A stretch of DNA of 64,000 nt from Propionispira arboris (lineage in GTDB: Bacteria; Bacillota; Negativicutes; Selenomonadales; Selenomonadaceae), in assembly GCF_900109225.1 (NCBI RefSeq), contig NZ_FNZK01000010.1, positions 62,001 to 126,000 on the forward strand, written 5' to 3'. Positions 1 through 9,147 of the stretch are shown here, piece by piece. Within the stretch, counting starts at the first letter, position 1; the number at the start of each line of letters is the position of its first letter. The notes under the pieces are model-generated. The model worked only from the letters and a program-made list of their open reading frames with translations. It did no database searches and was not told the DNA's origin. A program made the translations under genes and the position numbers.

Positions 1-503
1 ATAATACGCTTTCATTTGCCAAAATGGTGGATTTATATGTGTCACAAGGTTATCATGTTGGTGTCGGGGATATTGCTTTTTCCAATGGGGCTGACAATGC
101 ATTGATGGCTGAGTTGGCAAAACGTAATCTTTTGCCGAAACTCACAGCTTATTCGGGATGGAATACGGCGACAAATAGTACAGGCTTTGTGTTAGGACAG
201 GGGATTATGGCTCCAAAAATGACGCTGCAGGCAAAAAACAATTTATTGGCAGTTCGGTATTTGGATGATTGGGCTTATCAAGCTAATATTCGGCAGAGTG
301 TTGCTGGAGAGCTATCAAAAATACCCGGAACTGGCAGTTATGGACAGTTGGATCAAAAAAAAGCAGATGCCGTAAAAGCTACAGTCGAAAAAATGAATAT
401 ATTTGTCAAGCAGAACTTGTCAGATATGGAGATTGATAAAATTTCGATTGATTTTCCCTGGAATAGAATGTTTGAAACTGCGGTTACGATACAATCTCGA
501 TAA
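1..503 (+). CDS. DUF4127 family protein, C-terminal part (5' end outside window)
   Basis: The reading frame is open from the window edge (codons in phase with position 3) to a TAA at 501-503, so this is the C-terminal ~165 residues of a longer protein. The stretch YLDDWAYQANIRQ and the sequence around it (GDIAFSNGADNALM, SGWNTATNSTG) look like the C-terminal part of DUF4127 proteins, which are around 500 residues and have no established function. No membrane segment is visible here. A strong terminator follows directly. The family call is from memory of the motif, not from a search. Confidence 0.7.
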   Translation, partial: NTLSFAKMVDLYVSQGYHVGVGDIAFSNGADNALMAELAKRNLLPKLTAYSGWNTATNSTGFVLGQGIMAPKMTLQAKNNLLAVRYLDDWAYQANIRQSVAGELSKIPGTGSYGQLDQKKADAVKATVEKMNIFVKQNLSDMEIDKISIDFPWNRMFETAVTIQSR

Positions 504-508
504 ATATA

Positions 509-539
509 AAACCTGCTAATTTTTTTAGCAGGTTTTTTT
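509..539 (+). terminator. Rho-independent terminator after the DUF4127 gene
   Basis: AACCTGCTAA and TTAGCAGGTT form a 10-bp stem with a short T loop, followed by a run of seven T. Confidence 0.9.
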
Positions 540-679
540 ATTGAAAGCACGAATACTAAATGAGTAGTGTTTCCCTCGAAATAAAGCAAAATCTGAAGGA
601 AGTTCACGTGCAGTACCGGAGTTTGGCAGTTTGCATAGCTTAAGATTGTATAAATTGAAAATGGAAGAGGGCGGAAATT

Positions 680-2761
680 TTGTTTGACTTTTTTAAGAAA
701 AAAACAGATCGGCCGTTTCAAAATGAAGATTTATCGAACAGACAGCAGACCGTAACAGAACAGATGGATTCCGTAAGTCAAAAAGATCATGCCGCGGAAT
801 TGCACTGCAAGGTAAACTATTTTTCAGAACAGGATATAAATGCACAGAGTTTAACGGAATTTTTGGCTGTGGCGGGCGGTCCGGCACTCGTTTTAGGGTA
901 TGTTTCCCCGGATGCTTCAATGAAGGAAATTTCCAGTAAACTTAAGAGTTTGCTGCCACAAACAGCGAAGCTGTTATTGGTTTCAACGGCGGGAGAACTT
1001 TGCAATGTAAATGCACAAGCCTCTTTATACCAAAGTGATGATGCTGGCCGCAAAAAAGTTTTATTACAAGTTTTTTCGCAAAAAATGATTCGGAATTGTC
1101 AGATCATATCGATTCCATTGCCAAATGAGGATATTTTGGCAGGGAAAGATACATTTTCAATGAAAAAACGGATTGATATGATTAAAGCGGAGCTGGCGCA
1201 GCAACCCATTAAATTCAAAATATCTTCGCCCGATACGATAGCGATTACCTATATTGATGGTGTTTCAAATTGTGAAACATTTTTTATGGAGGCAATTTAT
1301 GCAAGTCATAAGTATCCTTGTACTTTTATTGGTGGTTCGGCTGGCGGAAAATTTGATTTTGTAAGCACCGATATTTTTGATGGCACAAAAGTACTGCATC
1401 ATCATGCAGTTATGTGTTTTGTCCAGTTGAATAAAGATTTTCGCTTTGGCATATTGAAAACGCAGGGATTTAGTAAAACGGATACAAAATATATTGTCAG
1501 CAGTTCTAATTCAGCTTTGCGTTATGTAAGTGAAGTCCTCGATGAAAATGGTAATAGCGTTAGCTTGATTGATATACTGAAACGTAAATTTAGCTGCCAG
1601 AGTATCGAACAGTTGGAGAATGTTTTAAATGGCTATAGTTTTGCGATTGAGATCAACGATGAGATCTTTATTCGCAGTATAGCCAAGATCGCAACGGCTG
1701 AAAATCGAATTTATTTCTTTTGCGATTTAGCACCAGGTGAATATCTGCATTTGGTTAAGCGTGAAGGTTTTGTAAAGAATATGCGGGATGATTGGCAGAA
1801 ATTCTGCTTGAATAAACCCAAACCTTTTGGCGGGATTTTGAATGATTGCGTAATTCGCCGTTTAATGAATCCACAAGAATTGAAAGATGTTCCTAAATTT
1901 GAAGGGATTCCCGTCGCTGGTTTTTCGAGTTTTGGTGAACTTCTAGGTATTCACATGAATGAAACATTGACGGCATTATTCTTTTACTACGTTCCAAACG
2001 ATGAAAATTTTTATGATGAGTACTATAATAATTTACCAATCCAGTATGGTCTGTTTCAAAGCTTTTTTATGCAGAGACGTTTAGCCCGGTTGCAAGTCTT
2101 GAGTGAACTAAATGGTAAGGCACTGGATTTGTTTGATCATTATCGCAGTGCGATTCCTGAAATTATTGCATCGGTAAGTAATATCCATGAACGGACCGCG
2201 AGTATTGATGAATCAGCTAAAGCATTAACAGAAGTTATGGGGACAAATAAAGATAATATTAAGCAGCTCATGGATCATAATACAAAGATTATTCCTAAAA
2301 TAGAACAGTTGACAGAAAATACGAAGGAAATCCAAAACGTTATGGCAATGATTTTGGAGATTGCCTCACAAACAAATTTACTTTCACTAAATGCAGCGAT
2401 CGAAGCGGCACGCGCTGGCGAAGCTGGTCGTGGTTTTGCCGTGGTTGCAGAAGAAGTACGCAAACTTTCACAAAATACGGAAACAAGCCTGGATACAAGT
2501 AATAAGGCAATCAATAAACTGTTGGTGAGTGTAAATGAAATCAATGACATTCTCCAGCGGAATAAGGCTTTTGAAGGTAATATTGAAGGGCATATGAATA
2601 TGTTCCAGCAGCGGCTGGAGACAGTTACACACGATATTTTTAATTCGATCGATTCAATTTCTACTTCAATGCAGGGTGTACAACGTTTAGAATTGCTCAA
2701 TGAATCCACGCAGCGCGAACTGGAAATCATTCAGCAGATTACCCAGCATATGGAATTTTGA
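680..2761 (+). CDS. Soluble chemoreceptor: FIST sensor domains fused to an MCP signalling domain
   Basis: 693 residues. The N-terminal two thirds (about residues 50-420) match the FIST_N/FIST_C sensor pair, a cytosolic ligand-binding module thought to sense small metabolites such as amino acids. The C-terminal part (about 470-693) is a methyl-accepting signalling domain with the hairpin-tip sequence [20 protein letters not shown] near residue 570, which binds CheA/CheW. No hydrophobic segment or HAMP domain is present, so the receptor should be cytoplasmic. The start is TTG at 680, preceded by GAGGGCGG at 667-674; no better ATG lies nearby. It is monocistronic, between two terminators. Ligand unknown. 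Confidence 0.85.
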   Translation: MFDFFKKKTDRPFQNEDLSNRQQTVTEQMDSVSQKDHAAELHCKVNYFSEQDINAQSLTEFLAVAGGPALVLGYVSPDASMKEISSKLKSLLPQTAKLLLVSTAGELCNVNAQASLYQSDDAGRKKVLLQVFSQKMIRNCQIISIPLPNEDILAGKDTFSMKKRIDMIKAELAQQPIKFKISSPDTIAITYIDGVSNCETFFMEAIYASHKYPCTFIGGSAGGKFDFVSTDIFDGTKVLHHHAVMCFVQLNKDFRFGILKTQGFSKTDTKYIVSSSNSALRYVSEVLDENGNSVSLIDILKRKFSCQSIEQLENVLNGYSFAIEINDEIFIRSIAKIATAENRIYFFCDLAPGEYLHLVKREGFVKNMRDDWQKFCLNKPKPFGGILNDCVIRRLMNPQELKDVPKFEGIPVAGFSSFGELLGIHMNETLTALFFYYVPNDENFYDEYYNNLPIQYGLFQSFFMQRRLARLQVLSELNGKALDLFDHYRSAIPEIIASVSNIHERTASIDESAKALTEVMGTNKDNIKQLMDHNTKIIPKIEQLTENTKEIQNVMAMILEIASQTNLLSLNAAIEAARAGEAGRGFAVVAEEVRKLSQNTETSLDTSNKAINKLLVSVNEINDILQRNKAFEGNIEGHMNMFQQRLETVTHDIFNSIDSISTSMQGVQRLELLNESTQRELEIIQQITQHMEF

Positions 2762-2784
2762 AAAATAAAAATTTTCAAAAAAAG

Positions 2785-2819
2785 AAGCGGCTCCGGTTGG
2801 TAGGAGAGCCGCTTTTTTC
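2785..2819 (+). terminator. Rho-independent terminator after the FIST chemoreceptor
   Basis: The arms AAGCGGCTC and GAGCCGCTT enclose a 12-nt loop and are followed by T6. Confidence 0.9.
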
Positions 2820-2992
2820 ATGCTCAGGGGGAGCATGAAATTGGAGAGGGACAGGAGAATAGCCCCTCTGCCCGCATTTTTTAGAAGATTATATATAGTA
2901 TTTGATAAAAACATGCTTTCTTTATCAAATATTATAATTCAGTTCAAGTAAAAGAATATGTTATTACATCATGTCTAATATAATAACATATT
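2816..2992. repeat. Three further inverted repeats in the intergenic gap
   Basis: The gap between the FIST receptor and the glycyl radical enzyme holds three perfect dyads besides the terminator: TTTCATGCTC/GAGCATGAAA (2816-2840, 5-nt loop), TATTTGATAAA/TTTATCAAATA (2899-2931) and AATATGTTATTA/TAATAACATATT (2955-2992). None has a good T-run on the plus strand. The two AT-rich ones lie downstream of the minus-strand glycyl radical enzyme gene and may act as its 3' end structures. No gene is seen between 2762 and 3056. Confidence 0.6.
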
Positions 2993-3056
2993 GTATTAGT
3001 ATAACTCAAGTAATTTGTGTAAACTTTACAAACAAAATTTTAAAATACTAAAAGCT

Positions 3057-5462
3057 TTATAAATTTTGTTCCGTTCGGTCAATAATATCATCTTGTGTTT
3101 GTTTCGAAAGAATATTGAAAAAAGCACTATATCCGGCAACTCGAACAATGAGGTCGCGGTGTTTGTCTGGATTTTTTTGTGCTTCGACCAGTGTGGCACG
3201 TGAGACGACATTGTATTGAACATGAAACCCCTGAAGTCGATTGAAAAAAGTACGCAGCAGTGCAATCAATTTGACTTGATTTTCTTCTTTATCCAGAATC
3301 TGTGGAGTGGTCTTTTGATTTAATAAGACACCACCGGTAATTTTTGTTGTAGGTAGCTTCGAAACGCTTTTAAATACAGCGGTAGGACCGTTTTTATCCA
3401 TGCCATGCGATGGTGAACAACCTTCGGCTAATGGGTCTGAGGCATTGCGCCCATCTGGTGTTGCCATGGTACAAGTGCCTTGTGGGACGTTGGCAGAAAT
3501 TGAAGATGTACCGGCATAGTATGTGCCGCCTATAGGACCACGTCCATAGCGTGTATTATGATAGTGAGATAATTCATCAATATATATATCATAAGCTTGG
3601 CGAATGAGTAAATCGACATAGTCCTCATCATTACCATATTTTGGCGGATCGTTGATTAAATGTTGCTGGATTTTTTTGCTTGTTGTTCCGGCAAAATCAT
3701 GCACTAAGGCATCCCAAAGTTCAGAGGGCGTAAATAATTTGTCTTCAAACACACATTTTTTTATGGCAGCTAAGGAGTCCCCAAGATTGGCGATTCCAAC
3801 TTGCAGATCACTGATGAAATCATAAATAGCACCACCTTCTTTGATGGTTAGACCGCGTTCAATGCAGTCATCAGTAAGGGCGGAACAAAGAATATCAGCG
3901 GTATCTTCCTCAAGAACCATATCGCAGCAGGTGTCGATGATAACACAGTGACGGGTGAACTGTCGGATTATTTTATCCCAGGCAGCCATGACTTCATCAA
4001 AGGATACCATATGGGAAAAGTGTCCGTTTCCTTCACAAAGTTTGCAGCCGGAGTCGGTATCGACGCCATTATTTAGAGCAATCATAAGTGATTTCGGAAA
4101 GTTCAAAAAGCTCATACCAGTACAGCGATAACCCCATTTTCCCGGAACGGCCACTTCCACGCAGCCGATGGCACTGTAATTATAAGCATCTTTTTCAAGG
4201 ACACCTTTTTCGATAAAAGACGGGATGATGATTTCGTCATTGTTAAAAGCTGGCATGCCAGTGCCGAGACGAACCACTTCGATACATTCTTTCATAAAAG
4301 CATCATCCAGTCCTTTGTGATAGCGAACGGTCAGATTGGGCTGTGGCAGCTTTGTTTGCGCAACACTGCGTAAAATAAGATAAGACAGGGGATTGACAGC
4401 ATCTTTTTTTTCAGTTGTTTGCCCGCCTATTGTGACATTTTGATATAGTGGACTACCGGCACTGAATTTTGTATGGGACCAACTGCGAATTTTATTTATA
4501 GTGAAGGTTTTTAGCCAAAGATTGGTGAGCAGTTCGCAAGCGCTTTTGTCGGTAATGCTGCCCAATTCAAGATCTTTTTTATAATATGGGTAAAGAAATT
4601 GATCCAGCCGTCCATAAGAAAGTGAGTGTCCGTTGGATTCGATTTGGAGAACAAGATGAACCAGCCATATGGACTGAACTGCCTCATGAAATGTCTCAGC
4701 CGGAGCATAAGGGACTTTTTTCAAAATACGGCTCATTTGGGTCAGTTCTGCTTGCCGCTGCGGATTTTTTTCTGCTTTTGCCAGTGTTTGAGCTAAAATG
4801 GCATAACGTTCGGCGAAGGCTTGGACAGCTTCAATTGTGATAAGAATTGCACGATAAAAATAAGATTTTTTAAGATTCTGATAATTTGTGAGGTCGAGCG
4901 CGGCTAATTTTTCTGCAGATCGTTGTTTTACATCACGGAGACCTCGCTGCAATAATCGTTCATAATTTACGGCGATATGAGCATCACCAGAGGTGATGTT
5001 GCCTTCGGCTTTAATAATACCAAGATCATAAAAAAGTTTGCTATCTGCTGGCATGGCGGCAAGTCCACGATCTTTTAATGTATTGTTATGCCAAAATGGA
5101 GCAATTTTTCGTAATTTATTTTTTGTTTCTTCCGTGATAAAAAATACGTCTCCATCGCGCTTTTCAAAGTCATCGAGTTCATCAATGACCCAGTCCATTG
5201 CATATTCGGGAAAAATTGGTGCAGAACGATTCGAACTAGCCTGGTTGCCAGCGATTATAGATTCTGGTTCAATAAATATTGTCATATGTTCGAGAATGTT
5301 TTTTAACATGTAAGCACGGCGCAAGGTTAGCGGGTCCTGGAAATGGTCTTGATAAGACTGTGTGGTTAGCAAAGCTCTTTCGGCACAAACTTTTGGTTTG
5401 GCGGCAATGAGTTTTTCGCGAAAAACTTGCATCCTGTTTGTCAGTTGACCAAAATGATTCAT
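3057..5462 (-). CDS. Glycyl radical enzyme of the PFL/dehydratase superfamily, YbiW-like
   Basis: 801 residues from ATG 5462; GGAGGT sits 8 nt upstream, whereas the in-frame TTG at 5468 is only 2 nt from it. Both signatures of the superfamily are visible: the thiyl cysteine in GCVEV (Cys434, with Glu436 as the usual catalytic base) and the C-terminal glycyl loop RVAGYSAFF (Gly777). The enzyme needs a radical-SAM activase, which is encoded divergently at 6472. The active-site context GCVEVAVPGKWGYRC differs from glycerol dehydratase (GCVEP) and recalls E. coli YbiW, for which a C-O lyase activity on 1,5-anhydroglucitol-6-phosphate has been reported. A sugar-phosphate substrate also fits the DeoR-type regulator encoded just upstream, 27 bp away on the same strand. 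The substrate remains an inference. Confidence 0.85.
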   Translation of the reverse strand: MNHFGQLTNRMQVFREKLIAAKPKVCAERALLTTQSYQDHFQDPLTLRRAYMLKNILEHMTIFIEPESIIAGNQASSNRSAPIFPEYAMDWVIDELDDFEKRDGDVFFITEETKNKLRKIAPFWHNNTLKDRGLAAMPADSKLFYDLGIIKAEGNITSGDAHIAVNYERLLQRGLRDVKQRSAEKLAALDLTNYQNLKKSYFYRAILITIEAVQAFAERYAILAQTLAKAEKNPQRQAELTQMSRILKKVPYAPAETFHEAVQSIWLVHLVLQIESNGHSLSYGRLDQFLYPYYKKDLELGSITDKSACELLTNLWLKTFTINKIRSWSHTKFSAGSPLYQNVTIGGQTTEKKDAVNPLSYLILRSVAQTKLPQPNLTVRYHKGLDDAFMKECIEVVRLGTGMPAFNNDEIIIPSFIEKGVLEKDAYNYSAIGCVEVAVPGKWGYRCTGMSFLNFPKSLMIALNNGVDTDSGCKLCEGNGHFSHMVSFDEVMAAWDKIIRQFTRHCVIIDTCCDMVLEEDTADILCSALTDDCIERGLTIKEGGAIYDFISDLQVGIANLGDSLAAIKKCVFEDKLFTPSELWDALVHDFAGTTSKKIQQHLINDPPKYGNDEDYVDLLIRQAYDIYIDELSHYHNTRYGRGPIGGTYYAGTSSISANVPQGTCTMATPDGRNASDPLAEGCSPSHGMDKNGPTAVFKSVSKLPTTKITGGVLLNQKTTPQILDKEENQVKLIALLRTFFNRLQGFHVQYNVVSRATLVEAQKNPDKHRDLIVRVAGYSAFFNILSKQTQDDIIDRTEQNL

Positions 5463-5489
5463 AATCAAATACCTCCATAATAAAAATTT

Positions 5490-6245
5490 TTATTCGCAAG
5501 GAACCGTATAGATTTTTGTATTTAACTTTTGTAAAAATTGTTTTTTTTCTTCAGGAATATGATCATCTGTAAAAATAGCAGCGATTTCTTCGGCTTTAAA
5601 TTGTGTAACAACACCTTGTTGCGAAAATTTTATGGATTCCGTTAAAATGATGATTTTATTGGCACTTTCTGCCATTGCACGAATCGCTTCGGTTCGTAGA
5701 AGATTATTGCCAGTAAAACCATGTTTTTCCGTAAATCCATCAGTGCCGATAAAAACTTTATCAACAAAAAAATCTTGAACACATTTTTTGAGCATCGGCC
5801 CAACCATAACCTGTGATTCATTTTGATAATCACCACCAAGCAAGACAATTCGGGCTGCTGGTGATTTGCGGATGAAAGCAGCGATGAAGGCTGAGTTCGT
5901 AATGATGGTAATGTCACGGCGCTTGGTGGCGAGTTCTTCCGCAAGCAGTGCACAACAAGAGCCTGATTCAATCATAACGGTTTCACCATTTTTGACATTA
6001 GCGGCAGCTTTTTGAGCGATGCGTTTTTTTGTGTCATAATTAAAAGACAAGTGATGTGCAATGTCGTCACTGGCAATCATTACGGCAAAGCCGTGTTCTC
6101 GTCGCAATAAGCCTTTTTTTTCTAAGATATCTAAATCTTTGCGGATTGTCACTTCTGAAACTTGAAGCTTTTGTGATAGTAGCGCTACACTGATGCGATT
6201 TTCACTATTTACAAAATCCAATAATTGGGTGTGCCGAGTATGCAT
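5490..6245 (-). CDS. DeoR-family transcriptional regulator of the glycyl radical enzyme locus
   Basis: 251 residues. Residues 1-55 are a winged-helix DNA-binding domain (the stretch SQKLQVSEVTIRKDLDILEKK matches DeoR HTHs), and residues 75-245 are the sugar-phosphate-sensing DeoRC domain (GGDYQNES, VFIGTDGF, LTESIKF). Family members are normally repressors released by a phosphorylated sugar. It precedes the glycyl radical enzyme gene in a two-gene minus-strand operon and diverges from the activase gene. Two near-identical palindromes in the 226-bp divergent region are likely its operators, giving autoregulation and control of both transcripts. The start is ATG 6245 with AAGGAATG upstream. Confidence 0.9.
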   Translation of the reverse strand: MHTRHTQLLDFVNSENRISVALLSQKLQVSEVTIRKDLDILEKKGLLRREHGFAVMIASDDIAHHLSFNYDTKKRIAQKAAANVKNGETVMIESGSCCALLAEELATKRRDITIITNSAFIAAFIRKSPAARIVLLGGDYQNESQVMVGPMLKKCVQDFFVDKVFIGTDGFTEKHGFTGNNLLRTEAIRAMAESANKIIILTESIKFSQQGVVTQFKAEEIAAIFTDDHIPEEKKQFLQKLNTKIYTVPCE

Positions 6246-6301
6246 GGTTTTTCATTCCTTTATTAAAATTTGAGTTTTAGCCTGAATTAGTTGAAATGTA
6301 T

Positions 6302-6317
6302 ACTTTCAAGTGAAAGT
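6302..6317. promoter_or_regulatory. Candidate DeoR operator 1
   Basis: ACTTTCAAGTGAAAGT is a perfect palindrome with 7-bp arms. It lies between the predicted minus-strand promoter of the deoR-type gene (TTGACT/TATAAT, read at 6367-6340) and its start codon, so binding there would block that transcript. The core TTTCA-NN-TGAAA is shared with operator 2. A degenerate half site, TTTCATTTGATTT, lies at 6325-6337. Confidence 0.65.
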
Positions 6318-6339
6318 AAAAATATTTCATTTGATTTTA

Positions 6340-6367
6340 ATTATACTACATAAAGGCTATAAGTCAA
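6340..6367 (-). promoter_or_regulatory. Predicted promoter of the deoR-GRE operon
   Basis: On the minus strand TTGACT (6367-6362) and TATAAT (6345-6340) are separated by 16 bp, a good sigma-70-type match, pointing towards the regulator gene. Confidence 0.65.
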
Positions 6368-6377
6368 TTGTTTGTAT

Positions 6378-6391
6378 GTTTCATTTGAAAC
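6378..6391. promoter_or_regulatory. Candidate DeoR operator 2
   Basis: GTTTCATTTGAAAC is a perfect palindrome with the same TTTCA-NN-TGAAA core as operator 1, 76 bp away. It abuts a plausible plus-strand promoter for the activase (TTGATT at 6397-6402, TGATAT at 6420-6425, 17-bp spacing). Confidence 0.65.
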
Positions 6392-6471
6392 TAATATTGA
6401 TTGTATTTGTTTAACAATATGATATTATTAAAATATGGATATGCTGCGTAAATTATGTTAGGAGGACTTTT

Positions 6472-7374
6472 ATGGAAAACAGTACAGGCTGTATTTTTAA
6501 TATACAAAAATTTAGTTTACAAGATGGGCCCGGAATTCGTACGGTTGTATTTTTCAAAGGCTGCCCGTTACGTTGCGGGTGGTGTTCTAACCCTGAATCA
6601 CAATATAGCAGGCAGGAAATTACATTTGATGCTGTAAAATGTGTTAGCTGTTTAGCCTGTGTCGTTGAATGTCCGGCTGGAGCGATTACTGTTCAGAATA
6701 ATAAACCAGCTTTTCATCAGGATGCTTGCCAGACTTGCCTGGGCTGTGTTGAAATTTGTCCAGCTGGTGCCTTGGAGATGCAGGGGGAAAACATGTGTTT
6801 GCAAAAGGTTAAGCGCGAGGTTATGAAGGATTTGCCTTTTTATAAAGAATCGGGTGGTGGGGTAACGCTTTCTGGCGGTGAGGTTTTGCAACAGGCACAA
6901 TTTGCTACAGCGCTATTAAAAGAATTAAAGCAAGAGGGGATTCATACAGCTTGTGAGACAAGTGGTTATGCTGATAAACGTGTTTTTAGTGAATTTATTG
7001 AATCTATCGATTTACTTTTGTTTGATCTCAAACACTATGATCGTGTGAAGCATTTGCAGGCAACAAATGTTTATCCAGATGAAATTTGGTCTAATTTGCA
7101 GGTTGCGATTGCTGCGGAAAAACAAATTTTGCTGCGAATACCAGTAATTCCTGGTGTTAATGATGCGCTTGCCGATGCACAGGGATTTTGTGATTTGATT
7201 AAAACCTTTGGTTTGAAAAAAGTGCAATTGCTGCCGTTTCATCAATTTGGACAAAATAAATATTCTTTATTGCAGCGAATGTATATGTTTGAACATAAGC
7301 ATGGGCTGTACGAAGACGATCTTTTGCCATATTGTGATGTATTTTTAAAAAATGGACTTTCTTGTACGTTTTAA
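6472..7374 (+). CDS. Glycyl radical enzyme activase (radical SAM, two ferredoxin clusters)
   Basis: 300 residues. The radical-SAM cysteine motif CPLRCGWC (Cys31, 35, 38) binds the SAM-cleaving 4Fe-4S cluster. It is followed by an inserted ferredoxin-like domain with two CxxCxxCxxxC motifs (CVSCLACVVEC and CQTCLGCVEIC, about residues 60-100), typical of activases for dehydratase- or lyase-type glycyl radical enzymes rather than for pyruvate formate-lyase itself. GGVTLSGGE is the usual motif following the clusters. It should abstract the hydrogen from Gly777 of the enzyme encoded at 3057-5462. RBS TTAGGAGG precedes ATG 6472. Acts anaerobically in the cytoplasm. Confidence 0.92.
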   Translation: MENSTGCIFNIQKFSLQDGPGIRTVVFFKGCPLRCGWCSNPESQYSRQEITFDAVKCVSCLACVVECPAGAITVQNNKPAFHQDACQTCLGCVEICPAGALEMQGENMCLQKVKREVMKDLPFYKESGGGVTLSGGEVLQQAQFATALLKELKQEGIHTACETSGYADKRVFSEFIESIDLLLFDLKHYDRVKHLQATNVYPDEIWSNLQVAIAAEKQILLRIPVIPGVNDALADAQGFCDLIKTFGLKKVQLLPFHQFGQNKYSLLQRMYMFEHKHGLYEDDLLPYCDVFLKNGLSCTF

Positions 7375-7378
7375 ACAA

Positions 7379-7413
7379 AAAAGATCCCGATTCAATACGA
7401 ACCGGGATTTTTT
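7379..7413. terminator. Bidirectional terminator between activase and flavoredoxin-like gene
   Basis: ATCCCGATTC and GAACCGGGAT pair with one mismatch. The stem is flanked by A-rich sequence on the left and T6 on the right, so it can serve both convergent genes. Confidence 0.8.
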
Positions 7414-7424
7414 GCTATCGATAT

Positions 7425-7937
7425 TTATTTTTCAACGTAAGCACTTACGATTTCACCGTAATAGAGTACATGCCAGTCCTGATCGCCATACCATTTATCA
7501 CAAAGTTCTTGACTGAATTTATCGGCACTAAGTGTTTGTTGATAACGTACTTTGCACTCAATATGCAGACCAGCTCCTTTGATTACAGGTGGTGTTACTT
7601 TTTGTCCAGCCATGATTTTCAGATTGGCTTCTTGGAATTTATCGAGGCTGCGACCGGATTTTGAACCGCAGACACCGAGGGCTTTTTTAAAATCATCGTG
7701 GATTGGGATGCTGACGGTAAATTCAGGATTTTTCTCGATCAGTTCATAACTATAACGGGATTTTCGAATCATGACCGTGAGGACCGGTTTACCCCACATA
7801 AAACCAATACTGCCCCAGCCAATTGTCATTGTATTATTTTTTCCATCGGCACAGGTACTCAAAAAAACTCCGCCGTGGCTTTCTTTTTCGATAAATAAAT
7901 CGGCATAATCGGCATACGGTATTTCTGTAATTGCCAT
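7425..7937 (-). CDS. Flavin reductase-like / flavoredoxin family protein
   Basis: 170 residues with the FMN-binding split-barrel layout: HGGVFLSTCADGKNNTMTIGWG near residue 20-40 (the substrate/FMN strand pair), TVMIRKSRYSYELIEK, and the FTVSIP strand. Members bind FMN and act as flavoredoxins or NAD(P)H:flavin reductases. No partner oxygenase is nearby, so an electron-carrier role is likelier in an anaerobe. Monocistronic, convergent with the activase gene. The precise reaction is unknown. Confidence 0.8.
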   Translation of the reverse strand: MAITEIPYADYADLFIEKESHGGVFLSTCADGKNNTMTIGWGSIGFMWGKPVLTVMIRKSRYSYELIEKNPEFTVSIPIHDDFKKALGVCGSKSGRSLDKFQEANLKIMAGQKVTPPVIKGAGLHIECKVRYQQTLSADKFSQELCDKWYGDQDWHVLYYGEIVSAYVEK

Positions 7938-8020
7938 AAAAATTAAACAGCTCCTTTATAAAACTAAAAATATCTTTAACTTAAGTATACCTTATTTTGT
8001 GTTGTCTGCAAAATAATATA

Positions 8021-8053
8021 TAAAAAAGCCGAGCGTAAACTCGGCATTTTTTT
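8021..8053. terminator. Terminator downstream of serC
   Basis: GCCGAG/CTCGGC with a 6-nt loop, A6 to the left and T8 to the right. It terminates serC on the minus strand and could also act on the plus strand. Confidence 0.8.
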
Positions 8054-8058
8054 TAATA

Positions 8059-9147
8059 TTAAACATTGTTCTTTTTGAATTTTTCCATAAAATCAGCGAG
8101 GGCTTCGCAGCCGGCCAATGGCATAGCGTTATAAAGAGAAGTGCGTAATCCGCCAACAGAACGATGTCCTTTAACGCCGCTTAAATTATGTTCCAGGGCT
8201 TCTTTGACAAATTTCACTTCAAGGTCTTCGGTTGGCAGGCGGAAGGTGATATTCATATAAGAACGACTGTCTGGCTCAGCATGACCGCGGTAGAATCCGG
8301 CACTGGAATCAATGATGTCATAAATAAGTTTCGCTTTATGGATATTACGTTTTTCCATTGCTTCCAGGCCGCCTTGTTTTTTGATCCAGGCTGCAACTTT
8401 CCCCACCATATAGATTCCGAAAGCAGGTGGTGTATTGTAGAGTGAATTATTTTTAGCATACGTATCATAACGGAGCATTGTTGGTACCGATTTTGGACTG
8501 TTTTCGATGAAAGACTTCTTAGCGACAACTAAACAGACGCCGGCTGGCCCCAGGTTTTTTTGGACTCCGGCATAGATTAAGTCAAATTTAGAAAAATCTA
8601 ATGGACGAGATAACATATCGGATGACATATCGGCAATGAGCGGGATACCATTGGTTTCAGGTATATATTTGTATTCCGTGCCAAAGATGGTATTGTTGTA
8701 ACAAACATGAAGATACGCTGCATCCTTGCTTAACTTGATTTCGTTTTGTTTCGGAATATATTTAAAATTCGAGTCTTTGCTGGACGCGGCAATGTGGGCA
8801 TCGCCAAGCAAAGCTGCCTCTTGGTAGGCTTTTGTAGCAAAACTGCCTGAGAGTATGTAATTGCCAATTTTACCATCGTGAGCAAAATTTTGTGGAACCA
8901 TTGTAAACTGCATGCTGGCACCACCTTGTATGAAGAGCACTTCATAGTCATCACCAAGTTCCATGAGTTCTTTGATATCGGCTTTGGCTTGATTGTGAAC
9001 GGCTTCATATGGTTTCGAACGATGGCTGATTTCCATAACGGACATACCACTGTTTTTGAAATTGAGCATTTCGCTTTGAGCTTCTTTCAAAACTTCCAAC
9101 GGGAGTACGGCAGGACCTGGGTTAAAGTTATAAATACGATTTTCCAA
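8059..9147 (-). CDS. serC: Phosphoserine aminotransferase
   Basis: 362 residues, the usual SerC length. NFNPGPAVLPLEVLKEAQ at the N-terminus and AGVQKNLGPAGV, holding the PLP-binding lysine, are characteristic. It transaminates 3-phosphohydroxypyruvate with glutamate to give phosphoserine, the second step of serine synthesis. The start codon is TTG at 9147, with GGAGGT 9 nt upstream. It is divergent from serA, the first-step enzyme, across a 532-bp region with a shared inverted repeat and a T-box on the serA side. No serB-type phosphatase is in the window. Confidence 0.96.
   Translation of the reverse strand: MENRIYNFNPGPAVLPLEVLKEAQSEMLNFKNSGMSVMEISHRSKPYEAVHNQAKADIKELMELGDDYEVLFIQGGASMQFTMVPQNFAHDGKIGNYILSGSFATKAYQEAALLGDAHIAASSKDSNFKYIPKQNEIKLSKDAAYLHVCYNNTIFGTEYKYIPETNGIPLIADMSSDMLSRPLDFSKFDLIYAGVQKNLGPAGVCLVVAKKSFIENSPKSVPTMLRYDTYAKNNSLYNTPPAFGIYMVGKVAAWIKKQGGLEAMEKRNIHKAKLIYDIIDSSAGFYRGHAEPDSRSYMNITFRLPTEDLEVKFVKEALEHNLSGVKGHRSVGGLRTSLYNAMPLAGCEALADFMEKFKKNNV

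Noticed and set aside
353-721. 122-codon minus-strand open frame
   Set aside because: It crosses the DUF4127 gene end and its terminator; no RBS and low-complexity composition.
7362-7664. 100-codon plus-strand open frame
   Set aside because: It overlaps the activase end, a terminator and the antisense of the flavoredoxin-like gene.
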